NCBI RefSeq assembly: GCF_905220415.1 | Contig: NC_059545.1 | Span: forward strand, 9,620,001-9,684,000 | Direction of reading: 5' to 3' | DNA length: 64,000 nt | DNA from: Colias croceus | Lineage: Eukaryota; Arthropoda; Insecta; Lepidoptera; Pieridae | Shown: positions 1-11,158 of the stretch, one piece after another | Layout: each line of letters begins with the position of its first letter | Position numbering within the stretch: the stretch's first letter is position 1 | The notes under the pieces: generated by a model | What the model saw: the letters and a program-made list of their open reading frames with translations, nothing else | The model's database searches: none | What the model was told of the DNA's origin: nothing | Position numbers and translations under genes: made by a program

Positions 1-598
1 CAAAAAAAAATATTCAGTTAGTAATAGAGACAATCGAGACTTTCGTACACGAAATTATTGGGCGTCTCATCAAAATAAAGCTACAAACGGAAAATTAGCT
101 TGATAGTAGTCATTTGCAAAAATGGGCGATGTATCCTGAACTACGCCTGTTTCATTATAAACTACTTGACTTCGCAATCAACAAACATTGATTGGACAAA
201 ATTGCATTCCAAAACTTTGATTAGATCTCACTAACGTGTTATAAAGCTCGTTATTTTTTTTGTCCATCATGCGAACCAGTTTTTAAAGATGTATTGCTTT
301 TTTTATAAATACACATAATAATAGTTTGTCTACTTTTGCTTGTCGTAACTTGGGATCAATATCCTCTTTTTCAATAATAATAAGATCCATAATTTTTTAT
401 GGGCGTGTCGACTGATGATTTAATATAATCTATTTTATTTCTGACTGAGTTAGACGTCAATGACCCTGTACTACCCATTTTTTTTTTTCGGAGAGCTTTC
501 TTATAAAACATTTCATGCATGTATAGTGAACCGGAATAAAAACGTGATCGTAATTGACTGTACAAATGGGGTTAAATTGACATTATTATTTAACAATC
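1..598. other. AT-rich intergenic DNA, no feature seen
   Basis: No convincing coding exon, RNA gene or terminal-repeat structure was seen here. The open frames are short, low-complexity and not protein-like. The next recognisable unit begins at about 599. Confidence 0.5.
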
Positions 599-773
599 TT
601 AATATATATAAATCTCGTGTCACAATGTTTGTCCTCAATGGACTCCTAAACCACATAACCGATTATAATAAAATTCGCACACCATGTCCAGTTCGATCGA
701 ACTTGAGAGATAGGATAGTTTAAATCTCAAATCGTATCCGAGAAAGCGGGCGAAGCCGCGGGCGGTAAGCTAG
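599..773 (+). mobile_element. non-autonomous Helitron, 'CTCGTGTCACAATGTT' subfamily
   Basis: The element starts near TATATAAATCTCGTGTCAC and ends with the GC-rich hairpin GCGGGCGAAGCCGCGGGC followed by AAGCTAG and a host T. That is the canonical Helitron CTAG^T 3' end. Relatives are at 21440-21599 and 42052-42228. The 5' boundary is approximate. Confidence 0.7.
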
Positions 774-778
774 TTAAT

Positions 779-982
779 CTTCTATCTATATATATAAAAC
801 TCAAAGGTGACTGATATAGTGATCTATCAACGCACAGCCCAAACCACTGGACGTATCGGGCTGAAATTTGGCATGCAGGTAGATGTCATAACGTAGGCAT
901 CCCCTAAGAAAGGATTTCCCGAAATTCTTGCGGGAACGGGGAAAAACGGGGATGCACGTACAAAGTCGTGGGCGGAAGCTAG
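779..982 (+). mobile_element. non-autonomous Helitron
   Basis: It lies directly after the previous Helitron. It begins TCTATCTATATATATAAAAC and ends GTCGTGGGCGGAAGCTAG followed by T. The internal GGGAACGGGGAAAAACGGGG is typical of these elements. It has no coding capacity. Confidence 0.65.
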
Positions 983-1758
983 TTATATGATAATTTACCA
1001 CACAGTGTCAATTACAATTACTCCGTGATCTATTTACATCAAATTTAACAAAATCTATAATTTTAAATCCACTTTATCGGAGTTTACTAAAAATCGACTA
1101 ACATCTGTTTTTGGCGTTAGTAAGTATTCTTTGCGAGAGTAATTTTGTGAAAATATAATTTTTATGACAATTTATGACAATAAATAAATAAATATAAATA
1201 AAAAGGCTACCAAAACAATTATTTATACAAGCCAATGTTTCCCTAGCTAGGTTACTGGGCAACCTGTGTTTAGAAGAAATAAAATATATTATAAATAAAT
1301 ATAATGCTATTTTTATTTAGTTTATTACGTAAATGAAGCAAGGGATAGGGCATTCGTAAACAAATAAAGAGATTTGAATTTATATAACTTATGTAAATAA
1401 GTCGTTTTCAAAGCTTTATTGTTTGAAATAGCACGAAAACTGACGTCAAATTATTTTACAATAGCACATTGAAAACCAATAAGCAGGAACATACACTAAA
1501 CACAGTAAGTATCTAAATAATCCGAGTATATGCTTTCAACCAGACTCAATCATTATACGTATTATTTCATATTTACCACTATTACTGATTAATTTGACTT
1601 AACAACATTTTTCACGGTTCTACGGTTGAAAAATGGCAGGCCTTTCTTAAAAAAAACAGAATCATTCCCTTTTTTTTAAATACCCTCTAAATATTAATTA
1701 AAATACTACCTATATTTATTATCAACATTTTTATAAGAAATATATTATGATATTTATA
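983..1758. other. AT-rich DNA, no feature seen
   Basis: No exon-like, RNA-like or terminal-repeat structure was recognised here apart from short AT microsatellite-like runs. Confidence 0.45.
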
Positions 1759-1950
1759 TCTATACTTTTTAAATACTGAAAAGCTGAAAAGTTTGTTTAA
1801 TCGTGCTAATCTCAGGAACCACGTGTCCGATTTGAAAGATTACTTCGCTGTTAGATAGTCCATTCATCGAGGAAGTCTGTAGGCTATATATCGTCAAGCT
1901 AAGACCAGTAAGAGCGGAGCAATGCCGGTAAACCCACGGGGTACAGCTAG
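1759..1950 (+). mobile_element. non-autonomous Helitron, 'GCTGAAGAG' subfamily (Lep1-like)
   Basis: It has an A^TC start (TCTATACT...), then the subfamily signatures AAGCTGAAAAGTTTGTTT, GTTAGATAG and GAGCGGAGCAATG. It ends GGTACAGCTAG followed by T. This is the most numerous Helitron subfamily in the window. Confidence 0.75.
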
Positions 1951-2076
1951 TAGGAATATAAAGTTAGAACTGTCAGCACTTTTTCGAATCTATACCTACC
2001 GTCTTTTAATCTTTCTCATTACTCGGCCTATTTGTTATTGATAGCAACTCCGCAACATATGGCTACATATTTGTAA

Positions 2077-2279
2077 CTAGCTGTGCCACGCGCTTTTACC
2101 CGCATTTCTCCGCTCCTGTTGGTCTTGGTGTAATGATATATAGCCTATAGCCTTCCTCGATAAATGGGCTATCTAACACTGAATAATTTTTCAAATCCGA
2201 CCACTATTTCCTGAGATTAGCGCGTTCAAACAAACAAACTCTTCAGCTTTATTAGTATATTAGTATTAGTATATGTAGA
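2077..2279 (-). mobile_element. non-autonomous Helitron, 'GCTGAAGAG' subfamily
   Basis: This is an inverted copy of the same subfamily as 1759-1950. The CTAG end is at 2077-2080 and the TC start, read on the minus strand, is at 2278-2279. Ends and internal motifs are complete. Confidence 0.75.
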
Positions 2280-2742
2280 TTAGTTGTTAAACAAATGTCT
2301 ATCATGATTATGAGGCTCTATGTCCGGGTAATTAGGTATAATTGAATTTAGATGTCATATTAAAGACATACAGACGTTTAATCTAATAATAGTATCTATT
2401 ATTTATCGGATTTGATTCAACAGATCTTAATGTATATTTTGACCTAACCTTTTGGATTTTATCGATTCTAAAGTAATCGATTTTCCTTATATTTTTATTA
2501 GTTGTCTGGAGCTTTAACCTGTTTATAAGGCAATGAATTTTGTTATCATTAATAATATTATAACTGCGGTCGATATCCAGACATTTTTTCTCATTAATTT
2601 AGTTGAAAAAGAAGAAAACGTACCAACATGTTTTTCGGGTTCGTTTCGGTAAGGTAGCATTTATTTCTGGATTAAACTTCATAATTTTGCAGAAGATATT
2701 AAATAATTAAGAATTACAAATTTCAGCATACATAAATAAGGA
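2280..2742. other. AT-rich DNA, no feature seen
   Basis: Nothing recognisable was seen. The 5'-truncated LINE that follows begins somewhere between 2700 and 2800, but no clear junction or target duplication was identified. Confidence 0.45.
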
Positions 2743-4531
2743 TTAATTATCATTTGCTTTTCTAAATATAAATATAAAAGATAATGTACAGATTAAACAA
2801 AAAGATGACTTCATACTTCCAGCGCATATCAGTGACGCCAATACTATAAATACACATTTCCTAAATGTCCCTATCAATAACGCCGTACCAACGTCTTACT
2901 TAGCTTACTTCAACGAACATCGCTTTATAAGCAATGCCTCTTTCGAGCTGAAGCCTGTGAGCGAAGATACTGTACTTAAGGCATTAAAGAGTCTCAAGTC
3001 TCAAGCAGTAGGTATCGATGACTTGTCTCTAGATATGATTAACCTCACAATATCACAGACACTACCTATCTTGACGCACATTATTAATGTATCTTTAAAA
3101 AGTGGTACATTTCCGGCGATGTGGCAGAGTGCATTGGTGCGACCACTTCCAAAGAAAAATAATCCTGCATCTGTTAAAGATTTACGGCCTATCAGCATCT
3201 TGCCATGTTGCTCCAAAATCCTTGAAAAGATTGTTCACAAACAGTTAATGGATTATCTTGAGTCCAATAACATACTGCCCGACCTTCAATCTGGTTTCAG
3301 AAAGCGAAGAGGTACTGTAACGGCATTGACAGATGTGCTGGATAATATTTTATGCGAACAAGATTGTGGTAAAGGAACGCTTTTGGTCCTTTTAGACTTT
3401 TCACGTGCTTTTGACACCATAGATACTAACCTACTTTTGTCAAAATTGGTCTATTACGGCTTTTGCCCACAATCTGTTGCTTGGTTTAAGAGTTATCTTA
3501 GTGAACGTAGGCAAACTGTAGTGGTCTCTAATAGTGACGGAACTACTTCTCTTTCTCATTGTAGTCCAGTGAAACGAGGAGTACCTCAGGGTTCTATTTT
3601 GGGACCTATTTTGTTTGTCTTGTACACTGCAGATATAATATCGAAAATTAAGTACTGCCACTACCATATTTACGCTGATGATGTCCAATTATATACCTCT
3701 TTTAAACCTGATAATACTGACGAATTCATACAAAAATTAAACGACGATCTAGACAGCATTTCAAAATGGTCAATGAATAACGCATTAGTGCTCAACGCCG
3801 AAAAAACCAAATATATGATACTGGGTACTCCTCAAATTATTAAAAAAGTTGAGCAACAAACGTCGCTGTTGCATGTAAATGGAGTTCCGTTGGAACGTGT
3901 GCGTGAGGCTCGGAATCTAGGTGTAATTTTCGATGAAGCACTTAGATTCGAAAAGTTCATAAATACGACAATCGCAAACTGCTTCTATCGATTAAAACTA
4001 TTGTATCGCATAAGAAATTATCTAGACCCTCGTCTACGTCTCAGACTATGTGAGTCTTTGGTTTTGTCAAAACTCAACTATGCGGATGTAATGTACGGTC
4101 CTCGTCTCCTGTCTCGTACTAAAAACGCCATTCAACGAGTGCAAAACGCTTGCGCAAGGTTTTGTTGGGATATTCCTGCTCGCACGCACATCTCGCCTTA
4201 TTTAAAAAAAGCAAATATCCTTAACATGGACCATCGTAGGCGTTTACATCTTGCATCTCTTCTCTTTGATGTGATCAGTACCAAAGCCCCAGCGTATCTC
4301 TATAATAAACTGACATGGATGGGATGTAATAATGGTATAACTACTAGGGCGACTCTCGTCAAACTGGCAGTACCTAAACACCATAAATCGATTTTTAAAG
4401 GTAGTTTTAAATATAGTGCGACTAAGTGCTGGAATAATTTACCGCCTCCATTACGAAACTCGAGGACCTTATCAAGTTTTAAACATGGCTTTAAAAAGCA
4501 GCTTCTTACCGAGTTTCGTAACCAGCCTTAG
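2743..4531 (+). CDS. LINE ORF2 fragment: reverse transcriptase
   Basis: This encodes the RNA-directed DNA polymerase part of a Jockey/CR1-type non-LTR retrotransposon ORF2. No in-frame AUG marks a real start, because the frame is open from about 2743 and is simply the 3' part of a longer ORF. RT blocks appear in order: RPLPKKNNPASVKDLRPISI, LVLLDFSRAFDTI (first catalytic Asp), GVPQGSILGPILFVLY, the catalytic box YADDVQLY, then WSMNNALVLNAEKTKYM and LGVIFDEALRFE. A C-terminal region follows (CWNNLPPPLRNS near the end). The catalytic motifs are intact with no stop or frameshift, but without endonuclease and ORF1 the copy cannot mobilise itself. Clade assignment below superfamily level is uncertain. 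Confidence 0.85.
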
Positions 4532-4990
4532 TCGCATAGGATATTACAGGGTACGATTGTGTTTATTGTTTATTGTGTTATATTGTATTTCATATCTATA
4601 TTACCTATATGTAAAATTATGTTATTATGTCTTGTTTATATTATATTACTATTATTATTAATATGTACTTGTGTTGTGTATTCTACTAATTATTATATAT
4701 TTGTATATTACCTATATTTAAGTATACATGAGAAATAATAATACGTATATTTTATAATTCAAGTCTATTGACTGGCACTCCAACAAGGGGCTACTGAAAA
4801 TCAGCGCTTCACAACAAGTGCAGCACATGCTGAGTAGCGACCCTTTTTAGCACCACACTGATTAGGAATAAGTTCTATTTTTTTTTTTTTTTTTTTCTTT
4901 TTTAATTTGTTGCTTTTGTTTTGTGTTTTTTTTTTCCTTGTATTATGTGTGTGGTGTTGAATAAACTTTTCTTCTTCTTCTTTCTTCTTC
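2743..4990 (+). mobile_element. 5'-truncated LINE of the Jockey/CR1 superfamily
   Basis: The open frame begins after a TAA near 2740 and runs to the stop at 4529-4531. A ~430-bp 3' UTR follows, with a poly-T tract near 4876, an AATAAA at 4960-4965 and a (TTC)n tail at 4966-4990. The endonuclease domain is missing, as expected for 5' truncation during target-primed reverse transcription. No target-site duplication was located. The single uninterrupted RT frame suggests a fairly young insertion. Confidence 0.85.
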
Positions 4991-4999
4991 TAAATGGAT

Positions 5000-5165
5000 G
5001 TAATTATTTTTCAGATTTGTATTTTTGTTCGTTACGATTTAAGAAAAAAAAAATTTTCGTTAGAAAGCTATATTTAATCAATCTATGTTCATGTACAACC
5101 TATGTATATGCCATTTTTTTTGTTATATCGGGTCAAAAATAGTCGAAGTCGGGAAGATAAGCTAG
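5000..5165 (+). mobile_element. degenerate Helitron 3' end
   Basis: GAAGTCGGGAAGATAAGCTAG followed by T at 5146-5165 matches the degraded CTAG terminus of the local Helitrons. The upstream part is unrecognisable, so the left boundary is a guess. Confidence 0.35.
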
Positions 5166-5726
5166 TATATTAAACGGAATTATTAAATACGAATAAGTAT
5201 AACAGTCTAGAGAAAGTTAATGTTGAAATTGTAAAAATATGAAAAGTGAATTAAAACTTCACCAGATAGTTTTGAAGGAGCAAAATTTAAATTTAAACGG
5301 GGTGCTTGTCTTTTACAGGGAGCTTCGTAACTTTTTCAATTAACTTTTTGGCAAGTTGACAATTTTTGTCTCATTGAAATTTTTCACTTTTATGAACAAT
5401 TGCTTTGTTTAACTTTTAATTAATTAAAAAGTTTGATAATTCGGTTATTAAATTAGGTCTGTTTGCATGGCATACATTTTTGTTAGACTCGTAAATAGGG
5501 AAGTTTTAACAAAAATATTATTTTAAGCCGCGGCTTTGTTCGATTATATATATAGAAAACCTATAGAAAATTGCTTTACAATTGCAATTAAATTATTGGG
5601 AGTATGTGAACGGACCATTCATTTGAGAGTTTGTTAACTGCATCAAAGTTTACACAATACATAGTTAGATACCTATGTATATAAAAAACTATATATTTAA
5701 TAAGAATATAAAGAATATTTGCTACT
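5166..5726. other. AT-rich DNA, no feature seen
   Basis: No exon-like or repeat-end structure was recognised here. Confidence 0.4.
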
Positions 5727-5875
5727 TATTTATTTATTTATTTATTAATACTTTTTTGCTCTTACAAATTACAAATTGAGACTTAAACTAGGATACATTG
5801 TAACAAACGGCGGCCTTATCGCTAAATAGCGATTTCTTCCAGACAACCGGTTGTACAGAGAGAAATTAAGTAAGG
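5727..5875 (-). repeat. retroposon 3' tail with ATCGCTATTTAGCGAT hairpin
   Basis: Read on the minus strand: GGTTGTCTGGAAGAAATCGC, a short hairpin, AAGGCCGCC, then an AATAAATAAATA tail. The same tail recurs at 22040-22175, 44600-44650 and 49501-49590 (minus) and at 55155-55290 (plus). It is a LINE/SINE 3' end without coding sequence. Confidence 0.65.
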
Positions 5876-6318
5876 GATAGGAGTAGGGCAGAGCATAAAT
5901 AAATATATGAACAAAAATAAAAACAAGAAGAGTTATAAAAAATGAAATAAAATAACAACATAATATACAAGCCACAAAATTAAAAGATTAATTAATATAC
6001 ATACTTTCATAAATAGATTACATGCATATGAGAAGAGATAAAAATAATATAATATAATTATATACTAATAAAATATATAATATATTACACATAATATAAA
6101 TCTTAGATATAAATATACTAGGGTAATTGAGAAAAATGATAATCACGAACCATATTTTTAAAAATATTCATATTCTACTTCTATGTCATAACTACATAGC
6201 GTCTATTTTATACAATAATTTCTTGGAAAGACGGCATTTGCCAATTTACAATAGGTTTACTTTTAATCTGTGCTATGGAATTTTATAACACACCTATATT
6301 AAGTACCTACTTCTTACA

Positions 6319-6530
6319 TCTACACTAATATTATAAAGAGGAAAACTTTGTTTGATTGTAATGAATAGGCTCATAAACTACTGAACCGATTTTAAAAATT
6401 CTTTTACCATTCGAAAGCTACATTATCCACGAGTAATGTAGGCTAGGATTATCCAGGAATTCCCACGGGAACGGGAACTATGCGGGTATTTTCTTTGTAA
6501 ACGCGGGTGAAGCCGCAGGCGGAAAGCTAG
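6319..6530 (+). mobile_element. complete non-autonomous Helitron, 'TATAAAGAGGAAA' subfamily
   Basis: It starts at an A^TC (TCTACACTAATATTATAAAG) and carries CCCACGGGAACGGGAACTAT. It ends in the hairpin ACGCGGGTGAAGCCGCAGGC followed by GGAAAGCTAG and a host T. At 212 bp it is among the cleanest copies in the window. Confidence 0.8.
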
Positions 6531-6902
6531 TGTTGGATATCTTAGATTTTATCATGGCAGATTATTAACTAAATCGATCACAATAAAATTTACCAAGATT
6601 TACTTAAAAATATGTAAATGCTAGGTATATCATGCGATTAAATGTTTAACGAATTCGACTACGAATATGAATTGCTTATATCTAAATTGCTTATGGAATT
6701 CAAGGAATAAATACTGATGTAAGCAGTTAGAATGCAGGGGAATCATTTAGTTTTTATTTTATCGAAATATCGGAACATAAAACTATTTTTGTAAATCATA
6801 AATCTCTAAGTATCATAATTATCAAAAACGAATACCTAGGAAATGATAGCTACCTATTTAAGAAGCAAATATTAATTAAACATTCTAGGGATTTCTTTTT
6901 CT

Positions 6903-7040
6903 AATAATAATAATAAATAAATAAATAAATCTTTATTTGCCAAAAACATTAACTTTACAAAAATACTCTGACGCTGACTCCTAAACTAGAGACTATCTAT
7001 TCTTTTTACAAAGAATACTTAGATAGAGTCGTTTTTGGCA
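6903..7040 (-). repeat. probable retroposon 3' tail
   Basis: A (TAAA)-rich block at 6903-6930 is followed by TCTTTATTTGCC and sequence without coding potential. This is typical of the reversed 3' end of a LINE/SINE. The family was not identified. Confidence 0.35.
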
Positions 7041-7307
7041 TTATTTTTATAAATTGTAGGTAAATAGGTACCTACCTAAAATTAAATAAACTGTACAATT
7101 CACAGGGAATTTCATAAATAGAAAAATAATTGAAAAGTTCTTATTATTAGGTACTTTATCCCACTAATACAATGTAACCAGAAGTGAATTTATAATCGAC
7201 TATTTAATTTCCGAGTACCTAAATCAACAACAAAAAAAATGGTGTAAACACAAACAATAAAATCCTTGTAATATTAGCGAATAAGTGTAACATATAAAAA
7301 GACATAC

Positions 7308-7431
7308 CTGGTACCGTGACTCTGAGTCCTCTAGGATAAATAGCTTCTAATGTAGCCGGAGGAACTGTGTATTGAGCAGCTTGGACATAGTATAGGAATG
7401 TAGAAACTAATAAAAACGTAATTCTCCCCAT
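7308..7431 (-). CDS. beta-1,3-glucan recognition protein (GNBP/betaGRP) family, first coding exon
   Basis: betaGRP/GNBP proteins are secreted haemolymph pattern-recognition proteins that bind fungal and bacterial beta-1,3-glucans and trigger prophenoloxidase and Toll signalling. This exon gives 41 complete codons from ATG at 7429-7431. Residues 1-18 are a signal peptide (MGRITFLLVSTFLYYVQA). Mature sequence follows with YTVPPATLEAIYP and RGLRVTVP, which I recognise as the start of the N-terminal CBM39 glucan-binding domain. The exon stops at a strong donor, CCAG|GTATGT (7306-7311 read in reverse), in phase 1. The frame then runs into non-protein-like intron sequence. The rest of CBM39 and the GH16-like domain should lie further left on the minus strand, and I did not find them within 1-7307. 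Family call is from memory of the motif; no alignment was run. Confidence 0.72.
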
Positions 7432-7465
7432 TGTGACGTCCGTTCAATCTGACGTCTATTGACGG

Positions 7466-7492
7466 ACTGAGGAAAACATCTTGATATTATGC
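7466..7492 (-). promoter_or_regulatory. candidate core promoter of the betaGRP-like gene
   Basis: On the minus strand a TCAGT arthropod initiator (7466-7470) lies about 35 bp upstream of the ATG. An AT-rich ATAATAT box (7484-7490) sits roughly 20 bp further upstream. Positions fit a short 5' UTR, but the TATA-Inr spacing is a little tight. Confidence 0.35.
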
Positions 7493-7519
7493 GCCTGAGC
7501 ATCTTTGATCTTGTGAACA

Positions 7520-8226
7520 ATGGAATGAATGGACCTGGTAAAATAATAGTTTGTATCTATTAATTATATTCAATATTTTGTAGTGTAGTAAACGTACATT
7601 TATAATTTTATCCCAATAATTTGTGTAAATATACCATGATATTTTTGTTTTATAAGAACAAATAAATGATAAGTATGAAGTAATTTTTAATCTTTTATAA
7701 TACTAATAGAAACTTATTAATGAATTTAAATAGTTAAATTCAGGCACTTTGAAAGGAAAATGTTCGCAATTCCTAGTCAAAACAAAAATGAGTATTATGT
7801 TGCGAATGCCGTGTCAATAGATTTTTTGTTCTCAACTTTGCGCTAATGACCTCTGGTTTTACTGGTTTATGTCATCGGTCGAATGTTTGTTTTCGTACCT
7901 TTTCATTCATAATAATCCATGATAAAGTTCGAATGTAATTTAATTATTAATGTTATTTTATTATGTAATTCATTCCTTAGAAGAATTTTCAGTATAATAC
8001 GGGATTTTAAAAATAAAAGAAAGCAAAAGACAGAAGATTCTTAGTGTTGGTATAAAAAAGGATCGGTTATTTTTAATAAAATTATACCTGATTGAATCTA
8101 ACGATCCTCAGGAAGGAGTAAATTTTATGTAAGCATACTAATAAGTTATCAGATTATATGTTAATTAGTTAAACATCATAATATTATAGAACTTAGTTAA
8201 TTAATTGTTATACATTATTACAATTA
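7520..8226. other. AT-rich DNA upstream of the betaGRP exon, no feature seen
   Basis: This is the intergenic side of the minus-strand exon. No repeat ends or exons were recognised before the MITE at 8227. Confidence 0.4.
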
Positions 8227-8401
8227 GGGCTGATTTTTCAATCGTTGGTTAAAACTTATTCATCGAATAACGTATTAAACTACCATTTCAAAAATGTATT
8301 CGAATTGTCCGTATTTGACAGTTTACAGGTGACTTTTTAAAATGTTCGTGTAATACTTTATTGGACGGATAAATTTTAACCAATGATTGAAAAATCGGCT
8401 C
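8227..8401. mobile_element. PIF/Harbinger-type MITE
   Basis: Terminal inverted repeats begin GGGCTGATTTTTCAAT and mirror ATTGAAAAATCGGCTC at the other end. They are flanked by the 3-bp duplication TTA (8224-8226 and 8402-8404). Two better-preserved relatives are at 45778-45940 and 46120-46303. It is non-coding. Confidence 0.75.
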
Positions 8402-8708
8402 TTAGTATAGTATTATTATATATTATGTAATTTTATACTTTCAATTTGATTATAGCGCCATCTATGGAGTTAAGCGCGAACTTGAGAAATTGTAGAGCAG
8501 GGTAAGAAAATGCAAAATTTTCTCAAGACGCATGGAATATAATTTCTTAAGGCTTATGTATTTAAACTATCAGCAAGGTTAATAAAACTAAAAAAAAGAA
8601 ATATTTATGTCGTTCAAGAAAAACTTGTTTTCTTCTATTGAAATAAAAGATAAAGCTCTTCTTTTTACTGTAGTTGAGTAGAAATTTAATCACTGCAATT
8701 ATTACATA

Positions 8709-9033
8709 CTAGCTCCACCCGCGACTCCGTCCGCGCGGAAAAATTAAGAAAAATGGTGAAAGATTTTTTTTTCTACGTATTTTTTCAGGATAAAAAGTAT
8801 CCTATTTTATGCCCAAGATAATAAGGTATAATCATACTAAGTTTCATCGAAATCGAACCTTTAGTTTTCACGTGATGCCTTCACATACAGACAGACAGAC
8901 TGACGGACAGACAGACAGACAAAAAATTTTTTAATCACATATTTGGGTTTGGTATCGATCCAGTAACACCCCCTGCTATTTATTTTTTCAATATTTTCAA
9001 TGTACAGAATTGACCCTTCTACAGATTTATAGA
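8709..9033 (-). mobile_element. Helitron carrying a (GTCT)n microsatellite
   Basis: On the minus strand it starts TCTATAAATCTGTAGAAGGG and has a (GTCT)n-type tract at about 8886-8925. It ends with GCGGACGGAGTCGCGGGTGG and AGCTAG before T. It lacks the ~200-bp internal block seen in the copies at 25659 and 30297. Confidence 0.7.
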
Positions 9034-9034
9034 C

Positions 9035-9214
9035 TAGTACCAAGCACAGTCGCTTCCCGCTGTTTATCTGTCTGTCTCTATGTATCTAGTAAAATTAAAA
9101 ACTATGAAATGGATTTTGATACGTTTTATTTAATAGGTAGAGATAGGTGGTTCTCGAGGATGGTTTTAGTGAATTTTTATACAAAGCGGGCAAAGCCGCG
9201 GGCTAAAGTTAGCT
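9035..9214 (+). mobile_element. degenerate Helitron, 'TATGTATG...AAATCTTT' subfamily
   Basis: It contains GGATTTTGATACG and TTCTCGAGGATGG. It ends in GCGGGCAAAGCCGCGGGC, but the CTAG terminus is mutated. It abuts the start of the minus-strand copy on its left. Confidence 0.5.
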
Positions 9215-9521
9215 AACATTAAACGATTTATATTTATATTAATTGAAACATTAACATAGAAATTAATGTTAATACTAGGAATCGTATTTGGCAGTGCACA
9301 TGAGTTATTTGGCAGGTGAACATCTTCTTGTAATATCTATTAATAGATAAATTACCTGAAGTAGTGGTACAATTTATTATTAATATATATTTTTATTATG
9401 TACCATTCCATTGAAAACGAAACTTTATAAGGATTCATATTGTAACACTATGTAGGTCTAAATAAAAAAATAAATAAGGCAACGCTGGATGTTTGCGCCT
9501 AACTTATTTCTTAATTTTTAG

Positions 9522-10752
9522 TAGATAGGGAGGCGAGGTAGCTAAATGGCGTAATTAAACGGCGCCGTCGAGACTTATCAAAATCGATAGATAAAATAAT
9601 TTCGAAAAGAAAAGCTTCTATGGTAAAAACCATTTTAGCGGTGGGTTTGGCGTGTACGGATTTTCAAAAATGTAAAAAAAAATAGTTACTTGGGCATTCT
9701 CGAGCGCGTCAGATATTCATACTACGTATGCCCCAAGTGCCTCTGATAACAACGGTATACTAATCTGCCGGTTTGCGTGGTGGGGCTAGGCATATTAATT
9801 CGTCAAAAATGCACAAAAAAAAATTTTACTCGAGCGCGTCAGATTTTCGGAAGGGGTGTTAAGTAGGCCCCAAGGAAGCTCCCCTTAAAAAAACTGACGA
9901 TTTCGGCGTGACGATAAGTTACGATGAATTTTTGAAAATGCAGAAAAAAAAAGTCCTTTTGAAATACTCGAGCGCGTCAGATTTTCATAGGGGAGGTTTA
10001 TCTCGGTATCCTGAAAGCAGATTTTCTTAATCTGACAAAAACGTTGGTGGGTTCTCTTAATCTGACCGAAAAAGGTTTGTGGGTTTCTTTTTTATAATCA
10101 TCGTTATTTCATATCAATTTCTGTTAACACCCTCAGTTTTCGAGAAATACTCAAAAAACCGAGAGTTTGAGTTTTTATGATGATTCAAGTAAAAAAAGTT
10201 TTAATTTTGGACAAAAATGAAAAGAGACCTTTTTTTGTAAAATAAAATTACCTTTTTTGTTTATTTAAACTTTTTTTTTGGAAAAAGTAAAGTTCGCGAC
10301 TTATATGCTGCAACGCGTTTTTCGGAAGACGAAATGGCTCCTCCAGACTTCCGGTCACGCGGAAACCGGCAGATTTTGTATTTTTAGTAAGTTTTAGATT
10401 ATATTCTTCAAAATAAAAATAAAAACAATCGCGCTCGAGAATGCCGGATTAACGTTTTTTTTTTACAAGTTCGCGATCCTATAACTTGGCGGCGTCAAGG
10501 ACTTATCGTCAGATTAGTTAAATTTAGTCTTAAAACACTAAAATCAACCCCCAATATCTTAATCTGACGCGCTCGAGTATTTCAGACTATCGATTTTTTT
10601 TTACTAATCTGATCGTCTATCCTGGGCGCGCGTCACTACTTAAAGAGCTAAATAGTTAACAAGGTTGTTCTATTAGGTCTAAGGTATCTCTCATATCTTA
10701 AACTGCCACGCTCGAGTATTGCAGAAAATTCCCCTCTTCGCCTCCCTATCTA
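9522..10752. mobile_element. 1.23-kb DNA element with mirrored CTCGAG-repeat arrays
   Basis: Ends are the inverted repeat TAGATAGGGAGGCGA (9522-9536) and its complement (10738-10752). The left half has three direct copies of a ~130-138 bp unit ending in CTCGAGCGCGTCAGAT; the CTCGAG positions are 9699, 9829 and 9967. The right half has three copies in the opposite orientation, at 10434, 10572 and 10711, spaced 138-139 bp. No protein-like frame was seen. The target duplication is unclear (possibly TAG). It is most likely a non-autonomous DNA transposon whose repeats are transposase-binding subterminal sites; the superfamily is unknown. Confidence 0.6.
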
Positions 10753-10974
10753 TAGAGGACGCGACTATATCCCTAGTTGAAATTAAAAGATCTTTATCTG
10801 TAATATTTTTACTTTTGATAATTATTATTAGTTTTGAAATAATGAAAGGTGACTATTAAGTGCAATTAGGTATGACAAAAGTAATTTGGTGATCATCTCC
10901 TTTTTTCAGTAGATGACGCATACAATATGTGCATTGTGCAACTTTTAAAGATATTTCGTTCTTAATACATTGAA

Positions 10975-11158
10975 TAATCCACACAATAATAAAGTCTCGT
11001 AGATGTTTCACTCTTTCACGTAAAAACTACTACGGGTTTGGATAACATTTTACAGGAATATGGGTTATACATCAGGATAACACGTGAACTATAGAAATAT
11101 TGTGTACTTGATTTTGCACGCGGGTTCGTCTTCGGGTGAAACCGCGCGGCACAGCTAG
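10975..11158 (+). mobile_element. non-autonomous Helitron
   Basis: It contains TAAAGTCTCGTAGATGTTTC and CACTCTTTCACG. It ends GGGTGAAACCGCGCGGCACA and GCTAG before T. The left end is approximate. Confidence 0.6.

Noticed and set aside
4860..4882. Poly-T tract as the end of a minus-strand retroposon
   Set aside because: It lies inside the 3' UTR of the plus-strand LINE, whose own end is marked by AATAAA and (TTC)n at 4960-4990.
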